From positions 310,001 to 374,000 of the forward strand of contig NZ_QNVV01000001.1 of assembly GCF_003384725.1 (NCBI RefSeq): a stretch of 64,000 nucleotides of DNA. The letters are read 5' to 3'. This document shows positions 45,185 through 53,768 of the stretch, one piece after another. A model generated the notes under the pieces. That model saw nothing but the letters and a program-made list of their open reading frames with translations, was not told the origin of the DNA and ran no database searches. Positions within the stretch are counted from its first letter, which is position 1; the number at the start of each line of letters is the position of its first letter. Source of the stretch: Chryseobacterium pennipullorum (GTDB taxonomy: Bacteria > Bacteroidota > Bacteroidia > Flavobacteriales > Weeksellaceae). The position numbers and the translations under genes were made by a program.

Positions 45185-45702
45185 TACTCTGTTTTTAAAT
45201 ATTCATTAATCAGCCATTCTCCATCTTCCGGCGAGATAAGCATTATTGTTGTATCTGCAAACCTTTGTGCCCTATATTTTTTAGAATAAATAGCCATTAA
45301 CTGAAGTGTACTTTCTTCTGTTTCTTCTTGAACATCAAAAGCCAACCAGCCTGTATACCATTTTTTACCATAAACAAAACTCAGTTTACATGCATAAGCA
45401 ATAAGACAACCCGCAATGCTTTCAAATTCTTTTTTATCACCTCTGTTATGGGGAGCAACCTCTATAAAAGCCATGTAAGGCTCAACCTTATCCTTCATCT
45501 CAAAAATTAAGCAACCTTCGATTCTGTTATTTCCATCAATGATCAAGACGAAAACTTGTGCGTCCTTATTTTTTGAGTGTTTCTTAAAATTAAATCTCCA
45601 TCCATCAGTAATCGATGGTAAAACCACATTTAATTTCCTGGCTTCTATTATTTCTCCCTCAACAAATTCATTATCTTCTACTTTTATAATTTTAATTTTC
45701 AT
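45184..45702 (-). CDS. GNAT-like acetyltransferase, probable toxin partner
   Basis: 172 residues from the ATG at 45702 (a TTG precedes it). The order of segments fits the GNAT fold: YMAFIEVAPHNRGDKKEFESIAGCLIAYACKL (strand 4, pyrophosphate loop region and helix 3) and LMAIYSKKYRAQRFADTTIMLI at the end. The usual Q/RxxGxG/A acetyl-CoA loop is degenerate here (NRGDKKEF), like in several toxins. GNAT toxins such as TacT acetylate charged tRNA. Paired with an HTH antitoxin instead of the usual RHH one, and overlapping it by one base. Role inferred from fold and context. Confidence 0.55.
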   Translation of the reverse strand: MKIKIIKVEDNEFVEGEIIEARKLNVVLPSITDGWRFNFKKHSKNKDAQVFVLIIDGNNRIEGCLIFEMKDKVEPYMAFIEVAPHNRGDKKEFESIAGCLIAYACKLSFVYGKKWYTGWLAFDVQEETEESTLQLMAIYSKKYRAQRFADTTIMLISPEDGEWLINEYLKTE

Positions 45703-45715
45703 CAAGTTGTTTTCT

Positions 45716-45747
45716 CAAATATAGCAATAATTGTACAAATTGTATAA
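45716..45747 (-). promoter_or_regulatory. promoter and paired operator boxes of the GNAT-HTH operon
   Basis: TATATTTG on the minus strand (plus 45716-45723) matches TAnnTTTG and lies 13 bp before the ATG at 45702. Right upstream are two boxes, TTGTACAA (45731-45738, a perfect palindrome) and TTGTATAA (45740-45747), 9 bp apart. They overlap the -33 region, where a repressor would block transcription. Confidence 0.5.
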
Positions 45748-45757
45748 TTATGACATT

Positions 45758-45801
45758 AAAAAAATTCCGGCGCGGGAAGCTTTGCTTCCCGCGCCGGAAT
45801 T
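45758..45801 (-). terminator. perfect 18-3-18 hairpin terminator
   Basis: Arms 45763-45780 and 45784-45801 are fully complementary (AATTCCGGCGCGGGAAGC, loop TTT). On the minus strand the last bases and the A run at 45758-45764 give a T tract. It follows the small membrane-anchored gene ending at 45829. Same geometry as 23671-23709. Confidence 0.8.
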
Positions 45802-45828
45802 AAACAATTTCAATTGAGTTGGTACTTT

Positions 45829-46086
45829 TTAAGCTTCGCAGGTAGAATCTTTTCTGCAGCACCCTGATGCAAATTCTTTTTTGAATTTTCCTTTCAGTTC
45901 CTGATAATCGTGATCATTCATTTCTCTGATCTTATCGGCCAATCCGAATGGTGATTTTTCCTTGATTCCGTACTCATCAAAAATACCCTTGATAAATCTT
46001 TTTCTTTGTACGGCTTTTTTAGCGATTAAAGCTACACCCACAACGGCCAATGCTCCAAGAGCGCCTTTTAATGCTGAATTTTTCAT
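45829..46086 (-). CDS. small membrane-anchored protein with Cys-rich tail
   Basis: 85 residues. A hydrophobic N-terminal segment (ALKGALGALAVVGVALIA) is followed by basic residues, an EYGIKEKSPFGLADKIREMNDHDYQELKGKF helical part, and a tail with CC and a last Cys (SGCCRKDSTCEA). No family recognised. It is the third gene of the sigma factor operon, 91 bp after the two-helix protein. A metal- or redox-sensing role for the tail is a guess. Confidence 0.55.
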   Translation of the reverse strand: MKNSALKGALGALAVVGVALIAKKAVQRKRFIKGIFDEYGIKEKSPFGLADKIREMNDHDYQELKGKFKKEFASGCCRKDSTCEA

Positions 46087-46177
46087 TTTTTCTAAATTTT
46101 AAATTTTACTACTTTTACTTTTTTATAGAGACGAATGAATTTTAATTTTACTTTACTAATTCTTTAAAATTGTCAAA

Positions 46178-46510
46178 TTATTCGTTGTTTCTGTTGAAGA
46201 ATCCTCCGGAACATTTATTTCTCCATACCTCTTTGAACTTTTCCCTCTCTTCAGGAGATAAGCCTTCCATTTTTTCTCTCATTTTCCGTTCTTTAAAATC
46301 TCTCATTCCTTTGCCGAAATGAAAACCTCCGAAAAGAATTTTGCTTAATATCAATATTCCCATTGACTGCCAGAACGTAATTGTTTTTGCCCCTAAAATA
46401 TCAGGAAGAAGACTATTCCAAAGCAACATGACAATCCATGTAACAGCCAGGAAAATCAGTGGTGGACATATTAATAAAAAAATCCAGCCTTTTTTGTGTT
46501 TATGATTCAT
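46178..46510 (-). CDS. two-helix membrane protein of the sigma operon
   Basis: 110 residues. Two hydrophobic segments (WIFLLICPPLIFLAVTWIVMLLW and WQSMGILILSKILFGGF), then a charged helical end: KGMRDFKERKMREKMEGLSPEEREKFKEVW. It starts 11 bp after the sigma factor stop, so it is co-transcribed. The basic helix in the cytoplasm and its position suggest an anti-sigma-like partner, but it has none of the known anti-sigma motifs. Confidence 0.6.
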   Translation of the reverse strand: MNHKHKKGWIFLLICPPLIFLAVTWIVMLLWNSLLPDILGAKTITFWQSMGILILSKILFGGFHFGKGMRDFKERKMREKMEGLSPEEREKFKEVWRNKCSGGFFNRNNE

Positions 46511-46521
46511 AATTTCTTTTT

Positions 46522-47100
46522 CTAACTTTTTAAATCTTCGTATAATCTTCTCAATCTGTTTCTTAAATGCTTCACAGCATAGTTTTTTCTGCTGATGATG
46601 GTTTTGATGTTTTCTCCCTGTTCATCGGCGATCTCCTGGAGGGTCTTGTCGTTCAGTTCGTTTTCTACGTAGACCAGCCTTTGTTTTTCGGGAAGTTCAT
46701 CAAGAGCCTCAAACAGTTTTTTCCAGATCTCATCCTGGAACATCTTTACTTCAGGACCTGCACTTTCATCCATCAACAAAATATCTTTGATGGAAAAACT
46801 TCCGTCTTCATCTTCATACACGAAATCTTCAAGATTTTCTGTTTTCTTTTTACGGTAACGGTCTGTAATTTTATTTGCCGTCACCCTGTATAGCCAGCCG
46901 CCCACATTCACAATCTCAGAGAGATTGGTAAGACTGCTGAACTGATACCACACCTCCTGCAGAATATCTTCCGCATCCTCCGTGTTTTTCACTTTGGGAC
47001 GAATATAAGACATCAGCTTCCCTCCGTAGTTGGAAACGGTCTGTGAGATGATGCTTTCTTTCTCCTTCTGTGGCATTGTTATTTTTTCGACAACCTCCAT
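46522..47100 (-). CDS. ECF-type RNA polymerase sigma factor
   Basis: 192 residues. Region 2 at ~25-90: KNTEDAEDILQEVWYQFSSL, then WLYRVTANKITDRYRKKK. Region 4 at ~130-180: LDELPEKQRLVYVENELNDKTLQEIADEQGENIKTIISRKNYAVKHLRNRL, a helix-turn-helix that reads the -35 element (long segments shortened where possible). A linker with acidic residues (EDFVYEDEDGSFSIKD) joins the two. It heads a three-gene operon with two small membrane proteins, an arrangement seen for ECF factors controlled at the membrane. The signal is unknown. Confidence 0.9.
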   Translation of the reverse strand: MEVVEKITMPQKEKESIISQTVSNYGGKLMSYIRPKVKNTEDAEDILQEVWYQFSSLTNLSEIVNVGGWLYRVTANKITDRYRKKKTENLEDFVYEDEDGSFSIKDILLMDESAGPEVKMFQDEIWKKLFEALDELPEKQRLVYVENELNDKTLQEIADEQGENIKTIISRKNYAVKHLRNRLRRLYEDLKS

Positions 47101-47757
47101 ACTGCTATGACGGCTATCCTTTGGGTTTTACTTTAATAAATTTAAAATAATTTTCTTACAATTCAAATTCCCTTGCATTCATCGGGTTTTTATTTCATGT
47201 ATTTTTTGTATCATAAGCAGAATCTGTGAGAAATTAGTATTGAGACACTTCATTCAGCTCTGCTTTATTCAGAATGACAAAGAAGCTGTTGATCTTTTAT
47301 TTATCTCGCTGATTGAGCAGATCTGGCAGATGATTGAGGCTAAAAAAACGGCAAAGTCTACAAGAGACTGTTTAGATTCCACTCTGATCTTCTGAACTTT
47401 GGTCGCAGACCTTCAGTCTGTGCTCTGAATGACAAAAATGGTTATCTTATTAATTAATCTAAAGAACAATAGCTTTTACTATAATACGAACTCTTTAGGA
47501 AAAAAACTATGAATTAAAAATCTGCGAAATCTGTGAGATCTGCGGGAGAAATATATGCATCATTCAGTTTTATCGCAGATAAAATCCTTGCGCCCTAAAA
47601 CAAAAAGTCTAGCAATAATCTTGCGTCTTGGCGATTTCCAACCTCTAGAACCCAACCTCTACACTTAAATTTCAAAGAGAATAATTCGCTCACAATGACA
47701 CAAAAAGAAACGGAAGACCTTACATCCTCCGTTTCCAAAATTATAAAAATTGCCTGT
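47101..47757. other. intergenic region, 657 bp, with degenerate short repeats
   Basis: No gene seen. At 47518-47549 three imperfect ~10-bp units of the form ATCTG(C/T)G occur in tandem, with another AATCTGTGAGA at 47221-47231. TTTTATC / GATAAAA (47570-47576, 47580-47586) makes a small hairpin. GCGTCTTGGCG near 47622 resembles short sequences spread between genes in Flavobacteria, in my recollection. Confidence 0.4.
47702..47735 (-). terminator. terminator of the S9 peptidase gene
   Basis: An 8-bp stem GAAACGGA / TCCGTTTC (47707-47714, 47728-47735), followed on the minus strand by TTTTTGTG. Confidence 0.55.
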
Positions 47758-49764
47758 TTATTTTTTATTGAAATTCTCAGCAAAGAACCCAAGCATCGAC
47801 TTATACAGCTCAATTCTGTTCGGTTCTTTCCCAAAGCCATGCCCTTCGTCATATTTTACCATATAAGGAACTTCAAACCCTTTGGCGCGCATTGCCTTTA
47901 CAATCTGATCAGATTCATTGATATTCACTCTTGGATCATTAGCTCCCTGCACGACGAACAGCGGTTTCTTGATCTTATCAATCTGGAATACCGGTGATAC
48001 TTCTTTTGCAATTTTAGCTTCCGCGGGATTGTCCAGATCATACCAGATCTGTTTTACCATTTCCTTATAAGGCTTCCAATATTCCGGAAATGAATCGAAG
48101 AATGTAAAAACATTGGATACCCCGACATAATCCACTCCACATGCATACAAGTCCGGAGTTTTGATCATTCCCATGAGTGTTGCATATCCTCCATGGCTGC
48201 CTCCGTAGATCGCTATTTTATCCTGATCTATCCATCCCTGGCTGATGGCATATTTCACCCCGTCTTCTACATCATCCATCGCTTTTCTTCCGATCTGCTT
48301 GTAGCCTGCTTTCTGAAATTCTTTTCCATAGCCACCGGAAATTCTGAAGTTGACCTGAAGGGTCGCATATCCTCTGCTGGCAAACAATTGAGTCTCCGGA
48401 TTGAATCCCCAGCTATCCCTGATTCCTTGCGGCCCGCCGTGAGGATTCACCACCAAAGGAACTTTCTTACCTTCTAAAGCCGCTTTTGGCAACGTAATGT
48501 ACCCACGGATCGTTAAGCCGTCTCTGCTTTTGAATTCAATGGGTCTCATCTCAGCCATATCCTCTTCTTTAAGCTGTGGCATAAGGTTATACAGAAGTTT
48601 CAACGCCTTCTTTTTGGTGTCATATTCATAATAAGTCCCATAAAGTTTATCACTGGCTACCATCACGAGCAGTTTATCATTATTGTCATCCGAAGAAACA
48701 ACAGCAAATTCTTTATCTTTGAACTGAGATTTTAGTTGATCATCAATTTCTTTATAAAACTTACTGACAGGAACTGTTTCTCCCCTTATTCCTTCATAGC
48801 TGATATAATCCAGTTCATAATTCCTGTTTTTGCCTGCAACGCTTATAGAACTTACATCGTATACCGGATTCGAATATACTTCTTTGATCACCGCATTTTT
48901 CTTCAGGTCATACAAAACAATTCTTGCCTTATCCCCCTCTAAGTTGGTGATCACATATGCCTCATCTTTATTTCCGGAATTATCATTAAACCTCATAATA
49001 CTGAAGGTATCTGACCAATCCGTCGATTTAAGAAGATTAAACTTACCCGTCTGCAAATCTTTGTAATAGGTTTTTGTCGTCAGCCCGTTTTCAAGAATGG
49101 TGTATCCTCTCAAATTTCCGTCTTTATCAAAAATATAGTCATCAATGGGGCTTTTGACGTCTTTATTTTCATACAATTGAGTAATTTCTCCTGTTATAAA
49201 ATTGATTTTATAAGGTTCAAAGATCTGCTTATTGTTTTTATTCATGGTTACCACCACAAAATCGGTATCTTTTACTGGTCTTATCGTTCCCAGGGTAATC
49301 CCTTCAAAAGGGGTCAGATCTTTAAGGTTCCCACCATCCACATCGGCCGCATAAAGATGGATATTTTCATTTCCACCTTTATCCTGAGTGTAGAAAAGAC
49401 GCGATTTGTTCAGCCATCCGTATGCCTTGATCAGGTCATCCTTTTCAACAATCGCTTTCGTGATTTTACCCGTATTCAGTTCCTTAACGTAAACGTGGTT
49501 TTTACTGTCCTTATCTTTTTCTTTGTAAGAAAGGTATTTTCCGTCTGGAGATAATTTGAATGAAGATGCCTTAGGTCTGGCAAAATAGTCTTCCACTCTA
49601 TATTTGAAGTTTCCTTTATCATAAGAAACCAGTTTTTCCAGATTCGCTTTAGAAGATGGAAGTGTAGGATCACCAGGCAGCTTACCGGCAGAACTTTGTG
49701 CGTTGATCATAACAGCAGACAGTACGATATAGGCCGTACCAAAAATTTTGGAATTGAGATTCAT
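47758..49764 (-). CDS. S9-family serine peptidase (acylaminoacyl/oligopeptidase type)
   Basis: 668 residues with a signal peptide (MNLNSKIFGTAYIVLSAVMINAQ). The first ~400 residues form the beta-propeller with repeated DGKYLSYK- and GWLNKSRLFYT-type units. The catalytic domain has HGGPQG, the nucleophile GGSHGG (Ser ~521) and a late DEGHGFG (His ~637); the Asp is in QGANDPRV. Such enzymes cut short peptides, often after dipeptides or acylated residues, in the periplasm. All parts are intact. Single gene. Confidence 0.9.
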   Translation of the reverse strand: MNLNSKIFGTAYIVLSAVMINAQSSAGKLPGDPTLPSSKANLEKLVSYDKGNFKYRVEDYFARPKASSFKLSPDGKYLSYKEKDKDSKNHVYVKELNTGKITKAIVEKDDLIKAYGWLNKSRLFYTQDKGGNENIHLYAADVDGGNLKDLTPFEGITLGTIRPVKDTDFVVVTMNKNNKQIFEPYKINFITGEITQLYENKDVKSPIDDYIFDKDGNLRGYTILENGLTTKTYYKDLQTGKFNLLKSTDWSDTFSIMRFNDNSGNKDEAYVITNLEGDKARIVLYDLKKNAVIKEVYSNPVYDVSSISVAGKNRNYELDYISYEGIRGETVPVSKFYKEIDDQLKSQFKDKEFAVVSSDDNNDKLLVMVASDKLYGTYYEYDTKKKALKLLYNLMPQLKEEDMAEMRPIEFKSRDGLTIRGYITLPKAALEGKKVPLVVNPHGGPQGIRDSWGFNPETQLFASRGYATLQVNFRISGGYGKEFQKAGYKQIGRKAMDDVEDGVKYAISQGWIDQDKIAIYGGSHGGYATLMGMIKTPDLYACGVDYVGVSNVFTFFDSFPEYWKPYKEMVKQIWYDLDNPAEAKIAKEVSPVFQIDKIKKPLFVVQGANDPRVNINESDQIVKAMRAKGFEVPYMVKYDEGHGFGKEPNRIELYKSMLGFFAENFNKK

Positions 49765-49928
49765 AACTTATGTTTTAAAGTTAAAAAAATTTGCCCTATA
49801 CTTTACATTCATAAAACAACAGGAACTTCTTATATATAAGACAACTTAAACTATAAAACGTTACAGTATTTTAAAGAAAAAATTAAAAAAAATCTTAATT
49901 TGAAAAAAAACTTATCCAGCATCCATCA

Positions 49929-50387
49929 TTAAGTAAGGTAAATCCCGAAGTACCAGGTCCAGGCAATGAGAATGATCTGCATCGGAATTCTCTGCACATA
50001 GAGATATTTCATTCCAGGGCCTGTATGGTCTGCTTTAAAAATATTGATTCTTTCTATGGAAGAGTTAATATTCGCAATAAAGACAAGAACATAAAAAATA
50101 ATCAACAAAATAGAGGTGATCTCACGAATAGAGGGGATCATCAATCCAATCCCTGCTGCAATTTCCAGAACTCCGGTAAAATAGACCCAAAACATTTTGC
50201 CAGGCATAAATTTCGGAATCATCATGGCCATTCCTTTTTGGAACTTAAAATGAGAGAGCCCTGTAAAAACAATAAAAACCGCCATCCCGAGGTTTCCTGA
50301 AAATAAAATATCCGGCTTTCCCTGAAACAATGCTGTTCCTAATAAAGCCAGAATAAATGTACCGAAAAGGATTACTAATAATTTCAT
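49929..50387 (-). CDS. DoxX-family membrane protein
   Basis: 152 residues, four membrane helices (LVILFGTFILALLGTALF; NLGMAVFIVFTGLSHF; FWVYFTGVLEIAAGIGLMI; ILLIIFYVLVFIANI) and a C-terminal ILIAWTWYFGIYLT. The GLSHF and EIAAGIGLMIP segments are typical of DoxX. The family is loosely tied to quinone or thiol redox. It begins the long minus-strand run that ends at 62.3 kb. No key residue missing that I can see. Confidence 0.8.
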   Translation of the reverse strand: MKLLVILFGTFILALLGTALFQGKPDILFSGNLGMAVFIVFTGLSHFKFQKGMAMMIPKFMPGKMFWVYFTGVLEIAAGIGLMIPSIREITSILLIIFYVLVFIANINSSIERINIFKADHTGPGMKYLYVQRIPMQIILIAWTWYFGIYLT

Positions 50388-50539
50388 ACTTTTTTGAGTT
50401 CACCGGCACCAGTAAGCAGGCACCAATAGTAAAAATTGATACACCTGCCCTATCACCGGTTTATTTAAAATTTTTAATTCTAAATTCTTAATTTATCACT
50501 CTTCAATATTTACTCTTCGTTCTTATTTTCCAATCTCCA

Positions 50540-50998
50540 TCATACAGAGCCAAGGCTTACCCCTTCAGCCAGGCTTTTTACCACCATAAGCCCTTTTGTA
50601 AAGCCAGTATTCATATGGTCTTCCCATTGTTTATCTACCTGTACCTCGGTATGAAGTTTTGTTTTCCCGCCAAAGTCGATCAGGAAATATTTTTCGAAAG
50701 ATCCGCTCCACTCCATTACTTCTTCACTTTGGGTATCCTCGTTACCATCTTGATCTACCATTCCGAGGTGCTTAAAAACGACCTGATTGGGCTCATCCAG
50801 ACTATCTATGGTAGATACCATTCCTTCTCCTTTCTCATTGAGGAAGTAGGTCTTTCCCCCTACTTTCCAGTCGGATTTCATGGTAGAGCCTGCCCCGAAA
50901 AATTTTGTCCATTCACTATAGGTTTCGGGTCCCCAAAGGATGTCCCAGACTTTTTCGAGGGGAGCATCTATTATTGTTTCGTAAGATAAGGTTTCCAT
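50540..50998 (-). CDS. SRPBCC (AHSA1/START-like) protein, copy 1
   Basis: 152 residues. ETIIDAPLEKVWDILWGPETYSEWTKFF is the first strand and helix of the SRPBCC fold; a cavity-lining C-terminal helix closes it. These proteins bind lipids or other small hydrophobic ligands, or help chaperones. Its closest relative in the window is the next gene (51065-51493): shared opening LSYE..I.A..EKVW..LWG. They are probably tandem duplicates. Confidence 0.75.
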   Translation of the reverse strand: METLSYETIIDAPLEKVWDILWGPETYSEWTKFFGAGSTMKSDWKVGGKTYFLNEKGEGMVSTIDSLDEPNQVVFKHLGMVDQDGNEDTQSEEVMEWSGSFEKYFLIDFGGKTKLHTEVQVDKQWEDHMNTGFTKGLMVVKSLAEGVSLGSV

Positions 50999-51064
50999 AT
51001 TTTAAATTTTTGTGATTTGTTTATTAAATATAGCTTATATCGCTGTGCTGTACCAGGAATTTCT

Positions 51065-51493
51065 TTAAAGCTGGTTTTCCGAAAGGTGTTTGATAATCGC
51101 CAATGCTTTGGGAAATTTTTCTTCAAAAAAGTCTTTAAATTCTGCCGGTGTCTGAATTTTTGCTTTCAGAAGGGTTCCGTCTTCCACTTCTTCCAGGAAA
51201 TAAGTTTCTGTGGCATCACCCCAGTCCCTTGCCACTTCGATGCCATCATAAATTTCTCCCAGGTGAAGAAACTTTATTTCCTCATTGGGTACAACTTTTT
51301 CAACCCTGCTGTACATCCCATTATGCTTGGGGTCATAGAATTTTACAATACTGTTTTCTTCCAGTATGCCTTCGTAAAAAGAGCCCTCCATAAAGGCAGT
51401 CGTCCACTGTCTATAGGTAATATCTCCCCAAAGGACGCTCCATACTTTTTCCGGTTCTGCATTGATCTCAATTTCGTATGATAATTTTTCCAT
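51065..51493 (-). CDS. SRPBCC protein, copy 2
   Basis: 142 residues. Opens EKLSYEIEINAEPEKVWSVLWGDITYRQWTTAF, the same strand-helix start as copy 1, and ends with a long amphipathic helix (EFKDFFEEKFPKALAIIKHL). The two copies are clearly related but far from identical, so the duplication is old. 66 bp separate them. Ligand unknown. Confidence 0.75.
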   Translation of the reverse strand: MEKLSYEIEINAEPEKVWSVLWGDITYRQWTTAFMEGSFYEGILEENSIVKFYDPKHNGMYSRVEKVVPNEEIKFLHLGEIYDGIEVARDWGDATETYFLEEVEDGTLLKAKIQTPAEFKDFFEEKFPKALAIIKHLSENQL

Positions 51494-51577
51494 TGTAATA
51501 TAATATTTTGCAACTGATGACTGGATAGAAGAGCCGTAAGCCCAAAATTTCTTCCGTCACTGTTAATTGTTAATCTT

Positions 51578-52411
51578 CTATCCGCCCACGAAATCACCGC
51601 CATTGATGTGAATGATTTCTCCCGTGATATAGCTGGCGTCCTTAGAAGCCAGAAAAACATACGCAGGAGCTACTTCTGAAGGCTGCCCTGCCCGCTTCAG
51701 CGGTGTATCTTTTCCAAATGTCGAAAGATCGCTGAAGGCTTCCTTTACCAGCGGGGTCCATATAGGCCCCGGGGCAACTCCATTGACCAGAATTTCTTTT
51801 TCTGCGAGATTATCGGCCAGGGATCTGATAAAGGCAAGCACAGCACCTTTGGTAGCAGCATAATCAATCAAATGATCACTGCCCCGGTATGCGGTAACTG
51901 ATGTGGTACAGATAACCCTGCCTCCTTTTTTGAGTAATGGCAGAAAATTTCTGGTAAAGGCGATCATTGAAATGATATTGGTATCAAAAGTTTCCTGAAT
52001 CTGTTCATCAGAAATTTTTTCAAGGCTGTTTTTGGAAGTATGAATTCCTGCATTATTGACTAAAATATCCAGGTTCCTCCACGCTGCTTTTATCTTTGAG
52101 GCACATTGGGTCCTGAAAGCCTTTCCGGTAAGATCACCTTTAACCAGCAGGCACTTTCTGCCCTCTTTTTCTACCAGCTTTTTGGTTTCTTTGGCGTCGT
52201 TGTCACTTTCTTTATAAATGATGGCAACATCTGCTCCTTCCCTGGCAAAATGGACGGCAACAGCTTGTCCTATTCCACTGTCTCCACCGGAAATCACCGC
52301 TTTTTTTCCGATCAGTTTTCCACTGCCCTGATAGTCATCCCGGATAATTTCAGGATAAACTCCATCTTTAGGGACTTTTGATTTAGAATCTGATTTGTTC
52401 TGTGTTTTCAT
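51578..52411 (-). CDS. SDR-family oxidoreductase (glucose/ribitol dehydrogenase-like)
   Basis: 277 residues from the ATG at 52411. NAD(P) loop SGGDSGIG (41-48), NNAG (119-122) and the active-site pair Y184/K188 in DYAATKG. The ~30-residue N-terminal extension (SKVPKDGVYPEII) and the PSEVAPAYVFLASKDASYITGE end fit the YhxC/YhdF type linked to general stress in Bacillus. The substrate is likely a sugar or alcohol. It lies in the stress/detox-like run. Confidence 0.85.
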   Translation of the reverse strand: MKTQNKSDSKSKVPKDGVYPEIIRDDYQGSGKLIGKKAVISGGDSGIGQAVAVHFAREGADVAIIYKESDNDAKETKKLVEKEGRKCLLVKGDLTGKAFRTQCASKIKAAWRNLDILVNNAGIHTSKNSLEKISDEQIQETFDTNIISMIAFTRNFLPLLKKGGRVICTTSVTAYRGSDHLIDYAATKGAVLAFIRSLADNLAEKEILVNGVAPGPIWTPLVKEAFSDLSTFGKDTPLKRAGQPSEVAPAYVFLASKDASYITGEIIHINGGDFVGG

Positions 52412-52459
52412 ATGCAAATCTTTTCTCTAAATCATATCAAACAATAAGCCGAAATGACT

Positions 52460-53326
52460 TTATGAATGATAAGCATCCTCTAAATCCTGGATAATAATTT
52501 TCTGCATTTTCATCATAGCCTGCACTACCTGGTAGGCTCTTTCCTGATCGGGATCATTCATTAGCTGGATCAGTCTTTTAGGGACAATCTGCCAGCTCAG
52601 CCCATATTTATCTTTGAGCCAGCCGCACATACTTTCTCTTCCTCCATCGCCGGTTAAAGCATTCCAGTAGTGATCAGTCTGGCTTTGATCATCCGTCATG
52701 ACTACTAAAGAAATACCTTCGTTAAAATCAAACTGATGGTCATACGAATTGTCCATGCAAAACAAACTGTACTGATCAATTACAAAATGGCCATGCTGTA
52801 CGTTTTCTGAAGGTTCCGTCTGACCATGCCCTTCGCTTCCGGCACCATACTCCAATATATTGCCAATATTTGAATTGGGAAAGGTCTTTGTATAAAGCTC
52901 CATGGCCTCTTTTGCCTTACCGTTGTTTTGATGAATAAACATCAGGGTGGGAACTATTCTCTGATCGCTTATCTTTTCTCCCAGGAATAGCTGCCATGTA
53001 ACCCCGTATTTATCCTGCACCCATCCGTACTTTGAGCTCCACGAATAAGAACCCAGCTCCATGAGAGCCATCCCTCCTTCCAATAACTCATCCCAATACT
53101 TCTGAACTTCATCTTCCGTTTCACAGATCACCATGAAAGATATTGCAGGATTTTTTTTGAACTGCGGACCGCCATTCAACAGCATAATTCTCTGTCCAAA
53201 GAGGTCGATATTCATCACAACAGGAGTATCAGCAGTGATCTCGCCACCGAAAACGCTACAATAAAACTCAGCAGACTGTCTGGCATCGCCATCATACCAG
53301 AGACATGGGAAAATATCGTTATTCAT
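52460..53326 (-). CDS. tandem VOC (PhnB/3-dmu-9_3-mt-like) protein
   Basis: 288 residues made of two PhnB-like units. Each has the opening PCLWYDGDARQSAEFYCSVFGGE / PTLMFIHQNNGKAKEAMELYTKTFP, and ends with KYGVTWQL / KYGLSWQIVP. The VOC fold normally binds a metal and acts on small molecules; PhnB-like members often lack the metal ligands. The two units differ enough that the fusion is old. A C-terminal helix (~30 aa) follows the second unit. Confidence 0.8.
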   Translation of the reverse strand: MNNDIFPCLWYDGDARQSAEFYCSVFGGEITADTPVVMNIDLFGQRIMLLNGGPQFKKNPAISFMVICETEDEVQKYWDELLEGGMALMELGSYSWSSKYGWVQDKYGVTWQLFLGEKISDQRIVPTLMFIHQNNGKAKEAMELYTKTFPNSNIGNILEYGAGSEGHGQTEPSENVQHGHFVIDQYSLFCMDNSYDHQFDFNEGISLVVMTDDQSQTDHYWNALTGDGGRESMCGWLKDKYGLSWQIVPKRLIQLMNDPDQERAYQVVQAMMKMQKIIIQDLEDAYHS

Positions 53327-53494
53327 AATTTAATTTTTTATTAGGATTGGATATCGTTGACGTATCTTTTTTATGGCCAATTACAAGCCAGCTGGCAATG
53401 GGCATCCCACAATACCAGCTATGTCATCTGCGGCAGTGGAATGACATCACCCCGATCTGCAATGACAACAAATAATTTCTCCAATTGTATACTT

Positions 53495-53734
53495 TTATGC
53501 TTCTGTAAAAGAAAACTGATGATCGCTCATATAATTCTTCAGCTTCACCATTGTATTTTTTCCAAAACCATGCAGCTGCATGATTTCTTTTTCAGAATAG
53601 CGAGACAGTTTTTCTAAAGAATCTATTTTCTCTTTTTCTAAAGCTTTTCTTGCCGGCACTGCAATGACACCGCTAAGAAATTCTTCTTTAGAATCATAAT
53701 TAATGGAATACACAGAGTTTAAACTTTTTGACAT
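53495..53734 (-). CDS. small helix-hairpin-helix protein
   Basis: 79 residues from the ATG at 53734; a longer in-frame start at 53890 overlaps the SRPBCC gene and adds non-protein-like sequence. IPA-type start, then ALEKEKIDSLEKLSRYSEKEIMQLHGFGKNTMVKLKNYM: two helices around HGFG, the helix-hairpin-helix pattern seen in RNA polymerase alpha C-terminal domains and DNA repair proteins. It may bind DNA non-specifically. It is 35 bp after the SRPBCC gene and probably co-transcribed. Confidence 0.65.
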   Translation of the reverse strand: MSKSLNSVYSINYDSKEEFLSGVIAVPARKALEKEKIDSLEKLSRYSEKEIMQLHGFGKNTMVKLKNYMSDHQFSFTEA

Positions 53735-53768
53735 GATAATTAAATTAATCATGGCTATACATAATTTT

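Noticed and set aside
47595..47852. Minus-strand frame beside the S9 gene
   Set aside because: Overlaps the S9 gene end and reads antisense to it; no protein features.
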